Assembly (NCBI GenBank): GCA_022545645.1
Contig: JACZQQ010000092.1
Coordinates: 1 to 9,361, forward strand
Direction: 5' to 3'
From: Acidobacteriota bacterium
GTDB taxonomy: Bacteria; Acidobacteriota; UBA6911; RPQK01; JADFOI01
DNA: 9,361 nucleotides
Position numbers and translations under genes: made by a program. The notes beneath the pieces were generated by a model. It saw nothing but the letters and a program-made list of their open reading frames with translations. It was not told the DNA's origin and did not search any database. Shown one piece after another: positions 1-6,037 of the stretch (the stretch's first letter is position 1; the number at the start of each line of letters is the position of its first letter).

Positions 1-377
1 ATGCCGAGGGAGATCGCCGGAAAAGGGAAGAGATCGAAGCGCGCAATATAGCGGACAATCTTGTTTACAATACCGAGAAGATCCTCACGGAAAATCGAGA
101 TAAAATCAGCGACGATGATGCCAAGGCCGTCGAAGACGCGGTAGCCGAGACCAAAAAGGCCATCGAAGGAGATGACCTCGAAGCCATCAACAAAGCCATT
201 GAAAACTTGACTCAAGCTTCCCACCGGGTGGCCGAGGTGATGTACCAGTCGGCTCAGGAAGGAGGCCAAGAGACAACTCGAGGCGACTCTCAGAGTACTT
301 CTGAAAGCGGTGACGAGGGTCAGACGGATGATGAAGTCATTGACGCTGAATACGTGGATGTGGATGACAAGAAGTGA
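1..377 (+). CDS. dnaK: Molecular chaperone DnaK (Hsp70), C-terminal end only
   Basis: Only the last 124 codons are present, read in the frame starting at base 3 and ending with TGA at 375-377. The visible part is the helical lid of the Hsp70 substrate-binding domain (around RREEIEARNIADNLVYNTEK, with further charged helices after it). A Gly/Ser/Thr/Glu-rich linker follows, and the protein ends in EVIDAEYVDVDDKK, the acidic tail typical of bacterial DnaK. DnaK is the cytosolic ATP-dependent chaperone that works with DnaJ and GrpE; the ATPase domain lies outside the window. The stop overlaps the dnaJ GTG start (GTGA), so translation of the two is probably coupled. No grpE lies between dnaK and dnaJ. 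Identification is firm from the tail and the neighbour. Confidence 0.95.
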   Translation, partial: AEGDRRKREEIEARNIADNLVYNTEKILTENRDKISDDDAKAVEDAVAETKKAIEGDDLEAINKAIENLTQASHRVAEVMYQSAQEGGQETTRGDSQSTSESGDEGQTDDEVIDAEYVDVDDKK

Positions 378-1498
378 CGCAAAACTACTATGAAGATCTG
401 GGCGCCAAGAGAAATGCATCTCAGTCGGAGATCAAGAAAGCTTACCGGCGCCTGGCGCGCAAATACCATCCCGATGTCAATCCCGGAGATCCATCGGCCG
501 AAGAGCGATTCAAGCAGATTCAGGAAGCCTATAAAGTCCTGAGTGATCCGGAAAAGCGCAAGATCTATGACCGACAGGGCTACTCTCGGGACGGGCAGCA
601 GGCGGCTGCAGCGGAGGGTGATCCAGACCGTTGGTTTGCTGGATTCGATTTAGGAAACTTCGGCGGGGGGAGAGGACGGAGCACGTTCCGTGATATTTTC
701 TCGGATCTTTTTGGAAGAGGGAACGCCGGGGCAAGTTCGGCACGCCCTACTCGAGGGCAGGATCTTGAATACCACATAGAGATTCCTTTCCTGGATGCGA
801 TCCGGGGAACCCAGACTCGTATCCGTGCGAGCCGCCGGGATGTGTGTTCCCGATGTAAAGGCTCAGGTGGAACTTCCGGAGCCGGGGAACGTCCCTGCCC
901 CGGCTGTGGGGGCACCGGCAGGACCCAGGATGTCCGCGGAATCATACGTTTCTCCACGCCCTGCCAGCAGTGCGAGGGAAGTGGAAAGGTAGGCAATTGT
1001 CCCCAGTGTAGTGGGCGTGGTCTCGTTCAAAAGGTAGAGAGCTTGAGGGTGAGAATTCCTGCCGGGTTGAAGACCGGTTCACGGATACGGGTGCCGGGTA
1101 AGGGAGATGCAGCGGTGTTGGGGGGGGCTCCCGGGGATCTATTCTTGGTGGTACGAGTCCAACCCCACCCATTTTTTTCACGGAAGGGAGACGACATTCT
1201 GTGTAACTTGCCGGTCACTGTCGAGGAGGCGGTTTTGGGTGCGGAAATCGAGGTGCCGACGGTGGAAGGCAAGGCCCGCCTGAAGATTCCTTCCGGGACA
1301 CAGAATGGGCAGAAGTTTCGACTTCGAGGTCGAGGTGCTCCTTCCGCCAAAGGAGGTGGTCGAGGAGATCAACTGGTTGAAGTACAAGTAGTACTGCCCA
1401 CCGTTAAAGACGAACGATCCAAGGAAATTCTGCGTGAATTTGCTCAGTTGAATCCCCAGAACCCCAGGGAGAAGATCGGCGTCGACGGGTCCGGATAG
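374..1498 (+). CDS. dnaJ: Chaperone DnaJ (Hsp40, type I)
   Basis: A full-length type I J-protein of 374 residues, the usual DnaJ length. Residues 4-70 form the J domain, with the HPD motif that stimulates the DnaK ATPase at 32-34. A Gly/Phe-containing linker follows (about 88-115, with FGGGRGRSTF and DLFGRG). Four intact CxxCxGxG zinc-binding repeats start at Cys158, Cys175, Cys197 and Cys209. The C-terminal substrate-binding and dimerisation domains run from about 218 to 345. The protein delivers unfolded substrates to DnaK in the cytosol. The start is GTG at 374, inside the dnaK stop (GTGA overlap); the J domain begins immediately after it, so no later start is plausible. It lies in one operon with dnaK and the downstream hspR-like regulator. 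Confidence 0.96.
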   Translation: MTQNYYEDLGAKRNASQSEIKKAYRRLARKYHPDVNPGDPSAEERFKQIQEAYKVLSDPEKRKIYDRQGYSRDGQQAAAAEGDPDRWFAGFDLGNFGGGRGRSTFRDIFSDLFGRGNAGASSARPTRGQDLEYHIEIPFLDAIRGTQTRIRASRRDVCSRCKGSGGTSGAGERPCPGCGGTGRTQDVRGIIRFSTPCQQCEGSGKVGNCPQCSGRGLVQKVESLRVRIPAGLKTGSRIRVPGKGDAAVLGGAPGDLFLVVRVQPHPFFSRKGDDILCNLPVTVEEAVLGAEIEVPTVEGKARLKIPSGTQNGQKFRLRGRGAPSAKGGGRGDQLVEVQVVLPTVKDERSKEILREFAQLNPQNPREKIGVDGSG

Positions 1499-1517
1499 AA
1501 GAAAGAGATGATTTGAC

Positions 1518-1826
1518 GTGGTCAAGAAAAGAGCAGTTGGTTATACGATCAGTGACGTCGCCAACAAGTACCAGATCCATCCCCAGACGCTTCGAACCTA
1601 CGAGCGTGAGGGACTGCTCACGCCTGCGCGCACTCAGGGAAACACACGGGTCTATAGGGGAGAGGATTTGCAGCGTCTGGAGTTCATATTGACTCTGACT
1701 CGTGAATTGGGTGTCAATTTGGCGGGTGTTGAGGTGGTTCTCAAAATGCGTGAAAAAATGGCGGAAATGGCGGAAAAAGAAATTCAGGGAAGAATTGGGG
1801 GCAGGCCTCCGGGGGCCTGTCCCTAA
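1518..1826 (+). CDS. hspR: HspR-like heat-shock repressor (MerR family), C-terminus probably altered
   Basis: A 102-residue MerR-type regulator. Residues 8-40 give the winged helix-turn-helix (YTISDVANKYQIHPQTLRTY then EREGLLTP), residues 43-52 the wing (NTRVYRGEDL), and 53-85 a helix resembling HspR proteins (LTRELGVNLAGVEVVLKMRE). HspR proteins repress dnaK operons and use DnaK as co-repressor; the position directly after dnaJ supports that role. The operator near dnaK lies outside the window. The start is GTG at 1518, 19 bases after dnaJ, with a purine-rich GAAAGAGA at 1501-1508. The odd part is the C-terminus: the last 20 or so codons lie inside one arm of a long hairpin (1765-1854), and the final residues (GRPPGACP) are read through its G+C-rich tip, which is unlike a normal HspR tail. 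The stop overlaps the stop of the opposing gene by 4 bases. The regulator call is firm; the altered tail is inference. Confidence 0.88.
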   Translation: MVKKRAVGYTISDVANKYQIHPQTLRTYEREGLLTPARTQGNTRVYRGEDLQRLEFILTLTRELGVNLAGVEVVLKMREKMAEMAEKEIQGRIGGRPPGACP

Positions 1827-1854
1827 ATTCTTCCAATTTCTTTTTCCGCCATTT
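1765..1854. repeat. Long imperfect hairpin spanning the convergent 3' ends of hspR and the unknown gene
   Basis: Bases 1765-1807 pair with 1814-1854 around a six-base loop (TCCGGG). The tip is CAGGCC against GGCCTG. The stem continues as GAATTGGGG against CCCTAAATTC, with a one-base bulge and G-U pairs. After a three-base bulge (CAG, 1785-1787) it runs on as AAATGGCGGAAAAAGAAATT against its complement. This is far longer than an ordinary intrinsic terminator, though in RNA it could stop transcription from either side. Because both arms are coding, HspR and the opposing protein end in similar residues (MAEKEIQGRI and MAEKEIGRI). Confidence 0.85.
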
Positions 1855-2312
1855 TCAGATTTTCTCGAATTTTTCTGTAAATGTTCCTGAGCTTCGATTG
1901 GTGTTGTTTTCGATCGAGATTTTCCTCCAACAAGAGGTCCTTGATATTTTTTAGGGATTGTTCGAGTTGGGGAAGAACACCGGTTGTGAGGGTGGGGTCG
2001 TAGGGTGCTCTGACGGAAGGCATGCCGATTTCGGCAAAAATCCTCAGGTAGCGGGCAGTGCTCATATCCGGACAGGTCATTCTCTTTTGTGCCACTTGAA
2101 GTTCAAAGCCCAGAAAGGTATTGAGAATACGAGGTTCGCATTTACGGCCGGGTAAAGACACGACACGAGTTGGCCCGGACAGAACCTCTTCTCCATAGGT
2201 CCTGCCCAACTTTTCGATCTCCTCTTGAATAGCCGATTGGTGCTTCACGGGTGTCACTTGTCCTGAACGATGGTGTTTTTCATTGGGCATCATACCTGAA
2301 TATCAGGGACAG
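1817..2312. mobile_element. Possible mobile segment with inverted CTGTCCCT ends carrying one unknown gene
   Basis: The left end reads CTGTCCCTAAATTC (1817-1830). The reverse complement of the right end (2298-2312) reads CTGTCCCTGATATTC, giving a short imperfect terminal inverted repeat. Both ends also lie in local palindromes: the hairpin tip at 1802-1819 on the left and GGGACAGTCCC at 2306-2316 on the right. The segment of about 496 bases contains a single minus-strand gene that nearly fills it. No transposase motif (DDE or HUH) is visible in that gene, and I see no clear target-site duplication. If mobile, it is probably a non-autonomous element or a small cassette. The evidence is structural only. 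Confidence 0.4.
1823..2293 (-). CDS. Conserved-looking hypothetical protein, function unknown
   Basis: I do not recognise this 156-residue protein. Its composition looks like a real soluble protein. There is a charged N-terminus; a middle segment of about residues 29-95 containing GPTRVVSLPGRKCEPRI, FLGFELQVAQKR and CPDMSTARYLRIFAEIG, with two cysteines (about 52 and 74); and a Lys/Gln/Glu-rich helical C-terminal third (LEQSLKNIKDLLLEENL onward) likely to form a coiled coil. There is no signal peptide or membrane segment. The start is ATG at 2293, with a second ATG immediately after; no strong ribosome-binding site precedes either. The C-terminal codons lie in one arm of the hairpin shared with hspR, and the stop overlaps the hspR stop by 4 bases. 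The gene nearly fills the segment bounded by inverted CTGTCCCT ends, which suggests it travels with that segment. Confidence 0.6.
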   Translation of the reverse strand: MMPNEKHHRSGQVTPVKHQSAIQEEIEKLGRTYGEEVLSGPTRVVSLPGRKCEPRILNTFLGFELQVAQKRMTCPDMSTARYLRIFAEIGMPSVRAPYDPTLTTGVLPQLEQSLKNIKDLLLEENLDRKQHQSKLRNIYRKIRENLKMAEKEIGRI

Positions 2313-2374
2313 TCCCCGAACTCTTCCCTACTGGCGAGTGCTGACGTTTGTAGTATGGTACGATAGGCGTTTTT
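2291..2374. other. Intergenic region between divergent genes
   Basis: This short gap separates the start of the unknown minus-strand gene from the VTT-family gene on the plus strand. It holds the right end of the putative mobile segment (palindrome GGGACAGTCCC at 2306-2316). Any promoter for the envelope cluster should lie here or in the first codons, but I cannot assign -35 and -10 boxes with confidence. Confidence 0.4.
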
Positions 2375-3040
2375 TTGACGAGTGATGTGATGTTTCTGGC
2401 AACAGCAGGAGGATTCTGGAGTTCGGTTCGAGTCCTCATCAGCCAACTCTATGTTTTCATAGTCAGCCTGGGTGGACCCGGTCTTTTTTTTATCGCTCTT
2501 GCCGATTCTTCTTTTCTTTCCTTACCGGAAGGGAATGACATTTTGATTGTGGTGTTGTCCACCGGTCAGAGTTGGAAGACGATGACGTTCTACGTCGTTA
2601 TGACCACTCTTGGCTCGATCTGCGGATGCGCTTTGCTCTATTCGGTTGGACGCCGAGGTGGAAACTTTTTGCGCAAGCGCATTAAAGAGGAAAAGATCAA
2701 GGAAGTGGAGGGTTTGTATCGTCAATGGGGCGTTTGGGCGGTTGTGATTCCTTCCGTACTGCCTCCTCCCACCCCTTTCAAGATATTTGTACTCTCGGCA
2801 GGACTCTTCCGACTTTCCTTTTTGAAGTTTCTTCTCTCCGTCGCGGTAGGTCGCAGCATTCGATACTTCATGTGGGGAATTCTGGCTGTGTTGTACGGAG
2901 AGTTGGCCAGGGATTTTCTGGAACAGAACTTGCCTGTAGTGGGAACCGTGCTGTTTGCACTCTTCGTCACGGCCATGGTCAGTTATGCCATAATGTGGCT
3001 GCGGGCGAGGAGGCGATCGCCCCGGCACGAGATAGCATGA
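2375..3040 (+). CDS. VTT/DedA-like (SNARE-associated family) inner-membrane protein
   Basis: A 221-residue integral membrane protein. Hydrophobic segments are near residues 18-48, 70-92, 119-143, 148-175 and 185-209. Three features match the VTT/DedA family: the loop ADSSFLSLPEGNDIL (43-57) after the first re-entrant segment, PPPTPFKIFVLSAG (130-143), and GRSIRYFMWG (159-168), which fits the family's GRxxRY pattern. Family members sit in the inner membrane; some are linked to flipping undecaprenyl phosphate or phospholipids and to proton-dependent membrane homeostasis. Which applies here cannot be read from sequence. The longest frame starts at TTG 2375; GTG 2387 or ATG 2390 are alternatives and none has a good ribosome-binding site. 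The last codons overlap the next gene (ATGA), so it heads or belongs to the envelope operon. The family call is fairly firm; the substrate is unknown. Confidence 0.82.
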   Translation: MTSDVMFLATAGGFWSSVRVLISQLYVFIVSLGGPGLFFIALADSSFLSLPEGNDILIVVLSTGQSWKTMTFYVVMTTLGSICGCALLYSVGRRGGNFLRKRIKEEKIKEVEGLYRQWGVWAVVIPSVLPPPTPFKIFVLSAGLFRLSFLKFLLSVAVGRSIRYFMWGILAVLYGELARDFLEQNLPVVGTVLFALFVTAMVSYAIMWLRARRRSPRHEIA

Positions 3041-3963
3041 AGAGACTGGGCATTACGATTGGGATACTGATACTTGTGGGTTGTGGCGGTGCAGTCAAGA
3101 AGAGAACCCAGGTCGCGACTCCTCCGGCCTATGCGTCGGCCCAGGTGGCAAGCCTTGATCAATTGGTGCGGATGATCAATGAGCGCTATGCTGTAGCAGA
3201 AACTCTCTCGGTTTCGCGGTTGAAGGTGGAGTTTGTGGGGGGTTCCATCGAGACCGGGGTTATCGAGGAATACCGCAGTGCGAAAGCTTATCTGGTGGCC
3301 AAGTGGCCCGATTCGATCTACCTGAATATTCTCAATCCTCTGACCAGTTCAACCGTTATTGCCATGGCGGCAACCGGAGAAAATTTTCAAATCTGGATAC
3401 CCGGAGAGAACAAGTATCTGACGGGGAGAGCGGATGCCGAGTTCGAGCAAGAGAATCCCATCATGAATGTTCGGCCTCAGCATCTTTTGGAGGGAATCCT
3501 GGTTGAGCGGATTCCTGTCAATAACATACGCTATCGCTATTTTTTGGAAGAGACGGAGGATCCCCGATTCAAGTACTACGTTGTGGGGATTGTCGAGGTC
3601 GCAGAGTCTTCCCAGACCGTTCGATTGGTGAGAAAACTTTGGATCGAACGCAGTTCTATGTACTTGGTTCGCCAGCAGTACTACGATTCCGGTGAACGGG
3701 TAAGCTCCATTACCTATGACCACACGACTGAGATCGACGGTGTGTTGATTCCTTTCGAAATTGAAATCAAGAGAGAACGTGAAAACTATCGGATTGTTCT
3801 AAAACTGGCCCAAGAAGGCATCAAAGTCAATCAATCGGTCCGAGAGGGGGCTTTTGAAGTACCCGTTCCTCCCGGTGCAGAGTTGATCAAGGTGGAGAGG
3901 GAGTCCGGTGACACGGAGAATCTTCTTGGGGGTAAACTTAACCCTATCGGTGAAATCCGCTAG
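3037..3963 (+). CDS. DUF4292-like lipoprotein with LolA/LolB-type fold (possible LolB-like outer-membrane acceptor)
   Basis: A 308-residue lipoprotein. The start is ATG at 3037, overlapping the VTT gene stop as ATGA; a much longer upstream extension of this frame only shadows that gene. Residues 1-16 form a lipoprotein signal peptide (Lys-Arg, hydrophobic core, lipobox LVGC with lipidated Cys16), followed by Gly-Gly rather than Asp, so there is no obvious inner-membrane retention signal. After a low-complexity linker (about 20-38), residues 40-290 look like the half-barrel LolA/LolB-type domain seen in DUF4292 proteins: LDQLVRMINERYAVAETLSV, then WPDSIYLNILNPL, FQIWIPGENKYLTG, and a C-terminal strand pattern ending FEVPVPPGAELIKV. 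Together with the permease and ATPase downstream and the LolA-like protein further on, it could receive lipoproteins at the outer membrane. The family assignment is from recalled pattern; the role is inference. Confidence 0.78.
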   Translation: MKRLGITIGILILVGCGGAVKKRTQVATPPAYASAQVASLDQLVRMINERYAVAETLSVSRLKVEFVGGSIETGVIEEYRSAKAYLVAKWPDSIYLNILNPLTSSTVIAMAATGENFQIWIPGENKYLTGRADAEFEQENPIMNVRPQHLLEGILVERIPVNNIRYRYFLEETEDPRFKYYVVGIVEVAESSQTVRLVRKLWIERSSMYLVRQQYYDSGERVSSITYDHTTEIDGVLIPFEIEIKRERENYRIVLKLAQEGIKVNQSVREGAFEVPVPPGAELIKVERESGDTENLLGGKLNPIGEIR

Positions 3964-3996
3964 AATGTATGAGAGACCGCTAGAAGGTATGTGACT
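3957..3996 (+). repeat. Imperfect 20-base tandem duplication
   Basis: CCGCTAGAATGTATGAGAGA (3957-3976) is followed directly by CCGCTAGAAGGTATGTGACT (3977-3996). The first unit contains the TAG stop of the lipoprotein gene, and the copy places a second TAG in the gap before the permease. It looks like a local replication slip with no evident function. Confidence 0.7.
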
Positions 3997-3997
3997 T

Positions 3998-4003
3998 AGG
4001 AAG
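3998..4003 (+). promoter_or_regulatory. Ribosome-binding site of the permease gene
   Basis: AGGAAG lies four bases before ATG 4008, close but usable. It supports the ATG at 4008 rather than an internal start. Confidence 0.5.
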
Positions 4004-4007
4004 AAGA

Positions 4008-5099
4008 ATGTTTAAACTGATTCTCTCCAATCTTCGACAGAGGCCCACCCGAACCCTGGTGAGCGTGATCGCGGTGGCATTAGGGGTGGCTTTACTGCTG
4101 GTCAGTATGGGGCTGTCTTACGGTCAGCTCGTGGATACAGTCCGGCGAGCCCAGGGGATTGGGGGGGACTTTATCCTTCAACCTTCGGAGGCCTCGGTGA
4201 TTTTTGCCCTCAACAGCGGCACCATTCCGGTACGAGTCCAGAAGGTGATTGAAGAGGTCGAGGGTGTAGAAGCGGCCACTCCGATTTTGGCAAAGTTTTT
4301 GGGGGATCAATTCCATATTGTTTTTGGGATCGATCCTGAAAGTTTCGGTCGGGTCAATTCCACCCTGAGTTTTGTTGAGGGAGGGAGATTTTCGGAGCCT
4401 CGTGAAGTCATCATTGACACGATCTATGCGAACTCCAAGAAAATGAAGGCTCAAGATCCTTTGCAAATCCTGGGTCATGAGTTCACGGTTTCAGGGGTCT
4501 TTCGTGAGGGCATCGGTGCGCGGGTGCTTCTTCCGCTGACCACTTTACAGGAGCTCAATGGTACTCCGGATAAGGCAACGATGTTCTTTATCCGGGCCAA
4601 AGAGGAAGTCGCACTCGAGCAAGTGTACGAGTCGCTGCAGGAAAGGTTTGAGAATTATAAGATCACCAAGACAGCTGAATTGCAGGAAATTATGATGGAC
4701 AGTACTCCTGTATTCAAGGAGTTTGTGACCGCGATGGTGTTTATCTCTGTCACCATCAGTTTTCTTATTATTCTTCTGGCCATGTACAGTACCATTACAG
4801 AGCGGACTCGCGAGATAGGAATCCTGAAATCCTTGGGCGCTTCCAAAAGTTATATTGTCAGGCTGATTCTTAATGAGTCTCTGCTGATCTGCGCTGTTGG
4901 GGTGGGGCTCGGGTTCCTTGCGACGTTTGTAGTGATTGAACTCCTGATGGCGGCTTTTCCCACCCTGCCGGTGGCCATCAGTTTGTTTTGGCGGGTTACA
5001 GCTGCCGCAATGGCAGTAACAGGTGGTACCTTAGGAGCGCTCTACCCAGCTGTCAAAGCGGCTGGGATGGATCCAGTGAAAGCGTTGGGTTATGAGTGA
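4008..5099 (+). CDS. ABC transporter permease, FtsX/MacB/LolC-E type
   Basis: A 363-residue type VII-like ABC permease. One membrane helix near the N-terminus (about 17-39) is followed by a large extracytoplasmic domain (about 40-235, MacB_PCD-like) and three helices (about 239-261, 291-314, 325-348). This four-helix layout is that of LolC/LolE and MacB. The FtsX-domain coupling region ERTREIGILKSLGAS is at 265-279, and the C-terminal pattern PAVKAAGMDPVKAL is at 347-360. Such permeases do not pump across the membrane in the usual way; they convert ATP hydrolysis into periplasmic work, such as extracting lipoproteins and handing them to LolA. Only one permease gene is present, so it would act as a homodimer. 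The gene overlaps the ATPase start by 8 bases. Nearby LolA-like and lipoprotein genes favour a Lol role; no MacA-like gene is seen, which argues against MacAB efflux. Confidence 0.88.
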   Translation: MFKLILSNLRQRPTRTLVSVIAVALGVALLLVSMGLSYGQLVDTVRRAQGIGGDFILQPSEASVIFALNSGTIPVRVQKVIEEVEGVEAATPILAKFLGDQFHIVFGIDPESFGRVNSTLSFVEGGRFSEPREVIIDTIYANSKKMKAQDPLQILGHEFTVSGVFREGIGARVLLPLTTLQELNGTPDKATMFFIRAKEEVALEQVYESLQERFENYKITKTAELQEIMMDSTPVFKEFVTAMVFISVTISFLIILLAMYSTITERTREIGILKSLGASKSYIVRLILNESLLICAVGVGLGFLATFVVIELLMAAFPTLPVAISLFWRVTAAAMAVTGGTLGALYPAVKAAGMDPVKALGYE

Positions 5100-5832
5100 A
5101 ATGATCGGAATGACTCGAAGAAAAGATGTGGTAGTCGTTGAAGACCTGCAGATGGTGTACCGGGTCAGTAAACTAGAGGTCCCGGCATTGCGAGGGGTGG
5201 ATTTCACGGTGAAAGAGGGGGAGTTTGTGGCCGTGATCGGGCCAAGCGGATGTGGTAAATCCACATTGCTCCATTTGATCGGTGGGCTTTTGAAACCTAC
5301 CTCGGGCCGGATTCTTATCGAAGGCGTCAGCATCAGCTCGGTGAGTGATTTCGAAAGAACCGAAATTCGGCGTCAGAGGATGGGATTTGTGTTTCAGAGC
5401 TACAACCTTCTGAACACCCTGACAGCAAGGGAGAATATTGCGCTGGCCAAACGCATCCAGGGGAACGGTCACTACGAGGATGGGAGTGCCCATCAGATCC
5501 TGCGGATGCTGGGTTTGGAAAACAAGATGGATCACAAGCCCTGGGAGCTGTCCGGTGGCGAGCAGCAGCGAGTTGCCATCGCACGGGCGGTCATCAATCG
5601 ACCCGCCATTCTGCTCGCTGATGAACCTACCGGGAGTCTGGACTCGGAGAATTCCCGGATGGTTTTGAATATGCTGCGGGAATTGAATTCAGTGTACGGA
5701 CAGACGATCATCATCATTACCCATGATCCTGAAGCCGCTGCGACTGCAGACCGTGTTATTGAGATGCGCGACGGGAAGATTTTGAACCGTGTTCAGAATA
5801 TGTTTTACGCTATGGAAGAAAAGCGTTCTTAG
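5092..5832 (+). CDS. lolD: ABC transporter ATPase, LolD/MacB-type
   Basis: A 246-residue nucleotide-binding subunit with every key motif intact: Walker A GPSGCGKST (50-58), Q-loop Gln102 in FVFQSYNLL, signature LSGGEQQR (153-160), Walker B ILLADEP (173-179) with catalytic Glu178, D-loop SLD (182-184) and H-loop His211 in THD. The FQSYNLL segment and DEPTGSLD are typical of the LolD/MacB/FtsE subfamily. It acts on the cytoplasmic face and powers the permease encoded just upstream, with which it overlaps by 8 bases. ATG 5092 gives the longest form; ATG 5101 or 5110 are possible, since the domain starts near residue 13. The stop TAG at 5830-5832 runs into the first bases of a dispersed repeat. 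The ATPase assignment is certain. The lolD symbol is by context: a lipoprotein-release role is more likely than efflux but not proven. Confidence 0.88.
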   Translation: MSEMIGMTRRKDVVVVEDLQMVYRVSKLEVPALRGVDFTVKEGEFVAVIGPSGCGKSTLLHLIGGLLKPTSGRILIEGVSISSVSDFERTEIRRQRMGFVFQSYNLLNTLTARENIALAKRIQGNGHYEDGSAHQILRMLGLENKMDHKPWELSGGEQQRVAIARAVINRPAILLADEPTGSLDSENSRMVLNMLRELNSVYGQTIIIITHDPEAAATADRVIEMRDGKILNRVQNMFYAMEEKRS

Positions 5833-5870
5833 CCCGGAATATGCATAGGTTCTTGTAACGAAGCGACGAA
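5831..5870 (+). repeat. Dispersed 3'-end repeat, copy A
   Basis: It begins inside the TAG stop of the ATPase gene (AGCCCGGAATATGCATAGGT, then TTCTTGTAACGAAGCGACGAA). In gene-relative orientation it matches the copies at 7107-7133 and 7824-7856 and is the left arm of the compound palindrome. Confidence 0.75.
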
Positions 5871-5980
5871 GGCGCCGACCTGAGTGCGTTGCGCCACCCG
5901 CGACGGGAGGCCCCCGCAAACGTACTCTCTGCAGTACGTTGAGGAGGCCGACCGAGTGCAACGCAGGCAGGTCGGATGAT

Positions 5981-6019
5981 TTCGTCGCTGCAGGAGAGAA
6001 TTTATGCATAATCCGGGCT
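5981..6019 (-). repeat. Dispersed 3'-end repeat, copy B (inverted)
   Basis: TTCGTCGCTGCAGGAGAGAA followed by TTTATGCATAATCCGGGCT is the inverted counterpart of copy A and the right arm of the compound palindrome. Unlike the other three copies it is not at a gene's 3' end; it precedes the small membrane protein gene. Confidence 0.75.
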
Positions 6020-6025
6020 AGTGAG

Positions 6026-6034
6026 AGGGAGGAG
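6026..6034 (+). promoter_or_regulatory. Strong ribosome-binding site of the small membrane protein gene
   Basis: AGGGAGGAG lies just before GTG 6038 and TTG 6041. It is the best Shine-Dalgarno match in this gap and is the main reason to start the small gene here, not at the upstream ATG at 5939, which would translate the palindromic repeat. Confidence 0.6.
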
Positions 6035-6037
6035 CCC

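Larger units (their letters stand above)
5831..6019. repeat. Compound palindromic element with inverted copies of a dispersed repeat at its ends
   Basis: The ends match in inverted orientation: AGCCCGGAATATGCATA (5831-5847) against the complement of TATGCATAATCCGGGCT (6003-6019), 16 of 17 bases. Further nested pairs are AGCGACGAA (5862-5870) with 5981-5989, CCGACCT (5875-5881) with 5969-5975, TGCGTTGC (5885-5892) with 5958-5965, and a central hairpin AACGTACT (5919-5926) with AGTACGTT (5933-5940) around CTCTGC. The whole unit could fold as one long interrupted stem. It fills most of the gap between the ATPase gene and the small membrane protein gene. No protein is encoded in it. It resembles a miniature palindromic mobile unit, and could also weaken transcription between the two genes. 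Confidence 0.8.

Noticed and set aside
206..216. CTTGACTCAAG inside dnaK, similar to half-sites of the HspR operator (HAIR, CTTGAGT-N7-ACTCAAG).
   Set aside because: It lacks the seven-base spacer, lies in coding sequence near the end of dnaK and encodes ordinary lid residues (LTQAS).
580..996. Antisense reading frames over dnaJ.
   Set aside because: They are Pro/Arg-rich mirrors of the Gly-rich and zinc-finger coding sequence with no recognisable features.
2725..3036. An N-terminal extension of the lipoprotein reading frame starting at 2725.
   Set aside because: It overlaps the VTT gene throughout, and the ATG at 3037 gives a perfect lipoprotein signal peptide and an ATGA overlap.
5092..5832. 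Assignment of the permease/ATPase pair to MacAB macrolide efflux or FtsEX.
   Set aside because: No MacA-type adaptor or cell-division gene is nearby, the permease and ATPase are separate proteins (MacB is fused), and LolA/LolB-like genes flank them.
5831..6019. A CRISPR array or riboswitch in the ATPase-small protein gap.
   Set aside because: The repeats are inverted, not regularly spaced direct repeats, and no known riboswitch core is visible; a palindromic mobile-type unit explains the structure better.
5939..6037. The upstream start (ATG 5939) for the small membrane protein.
   Set aside because: The extra 33 codons are the right arm of the compound palindrome and have no ribosome-binding site; GTG 6038 follows a strong one.
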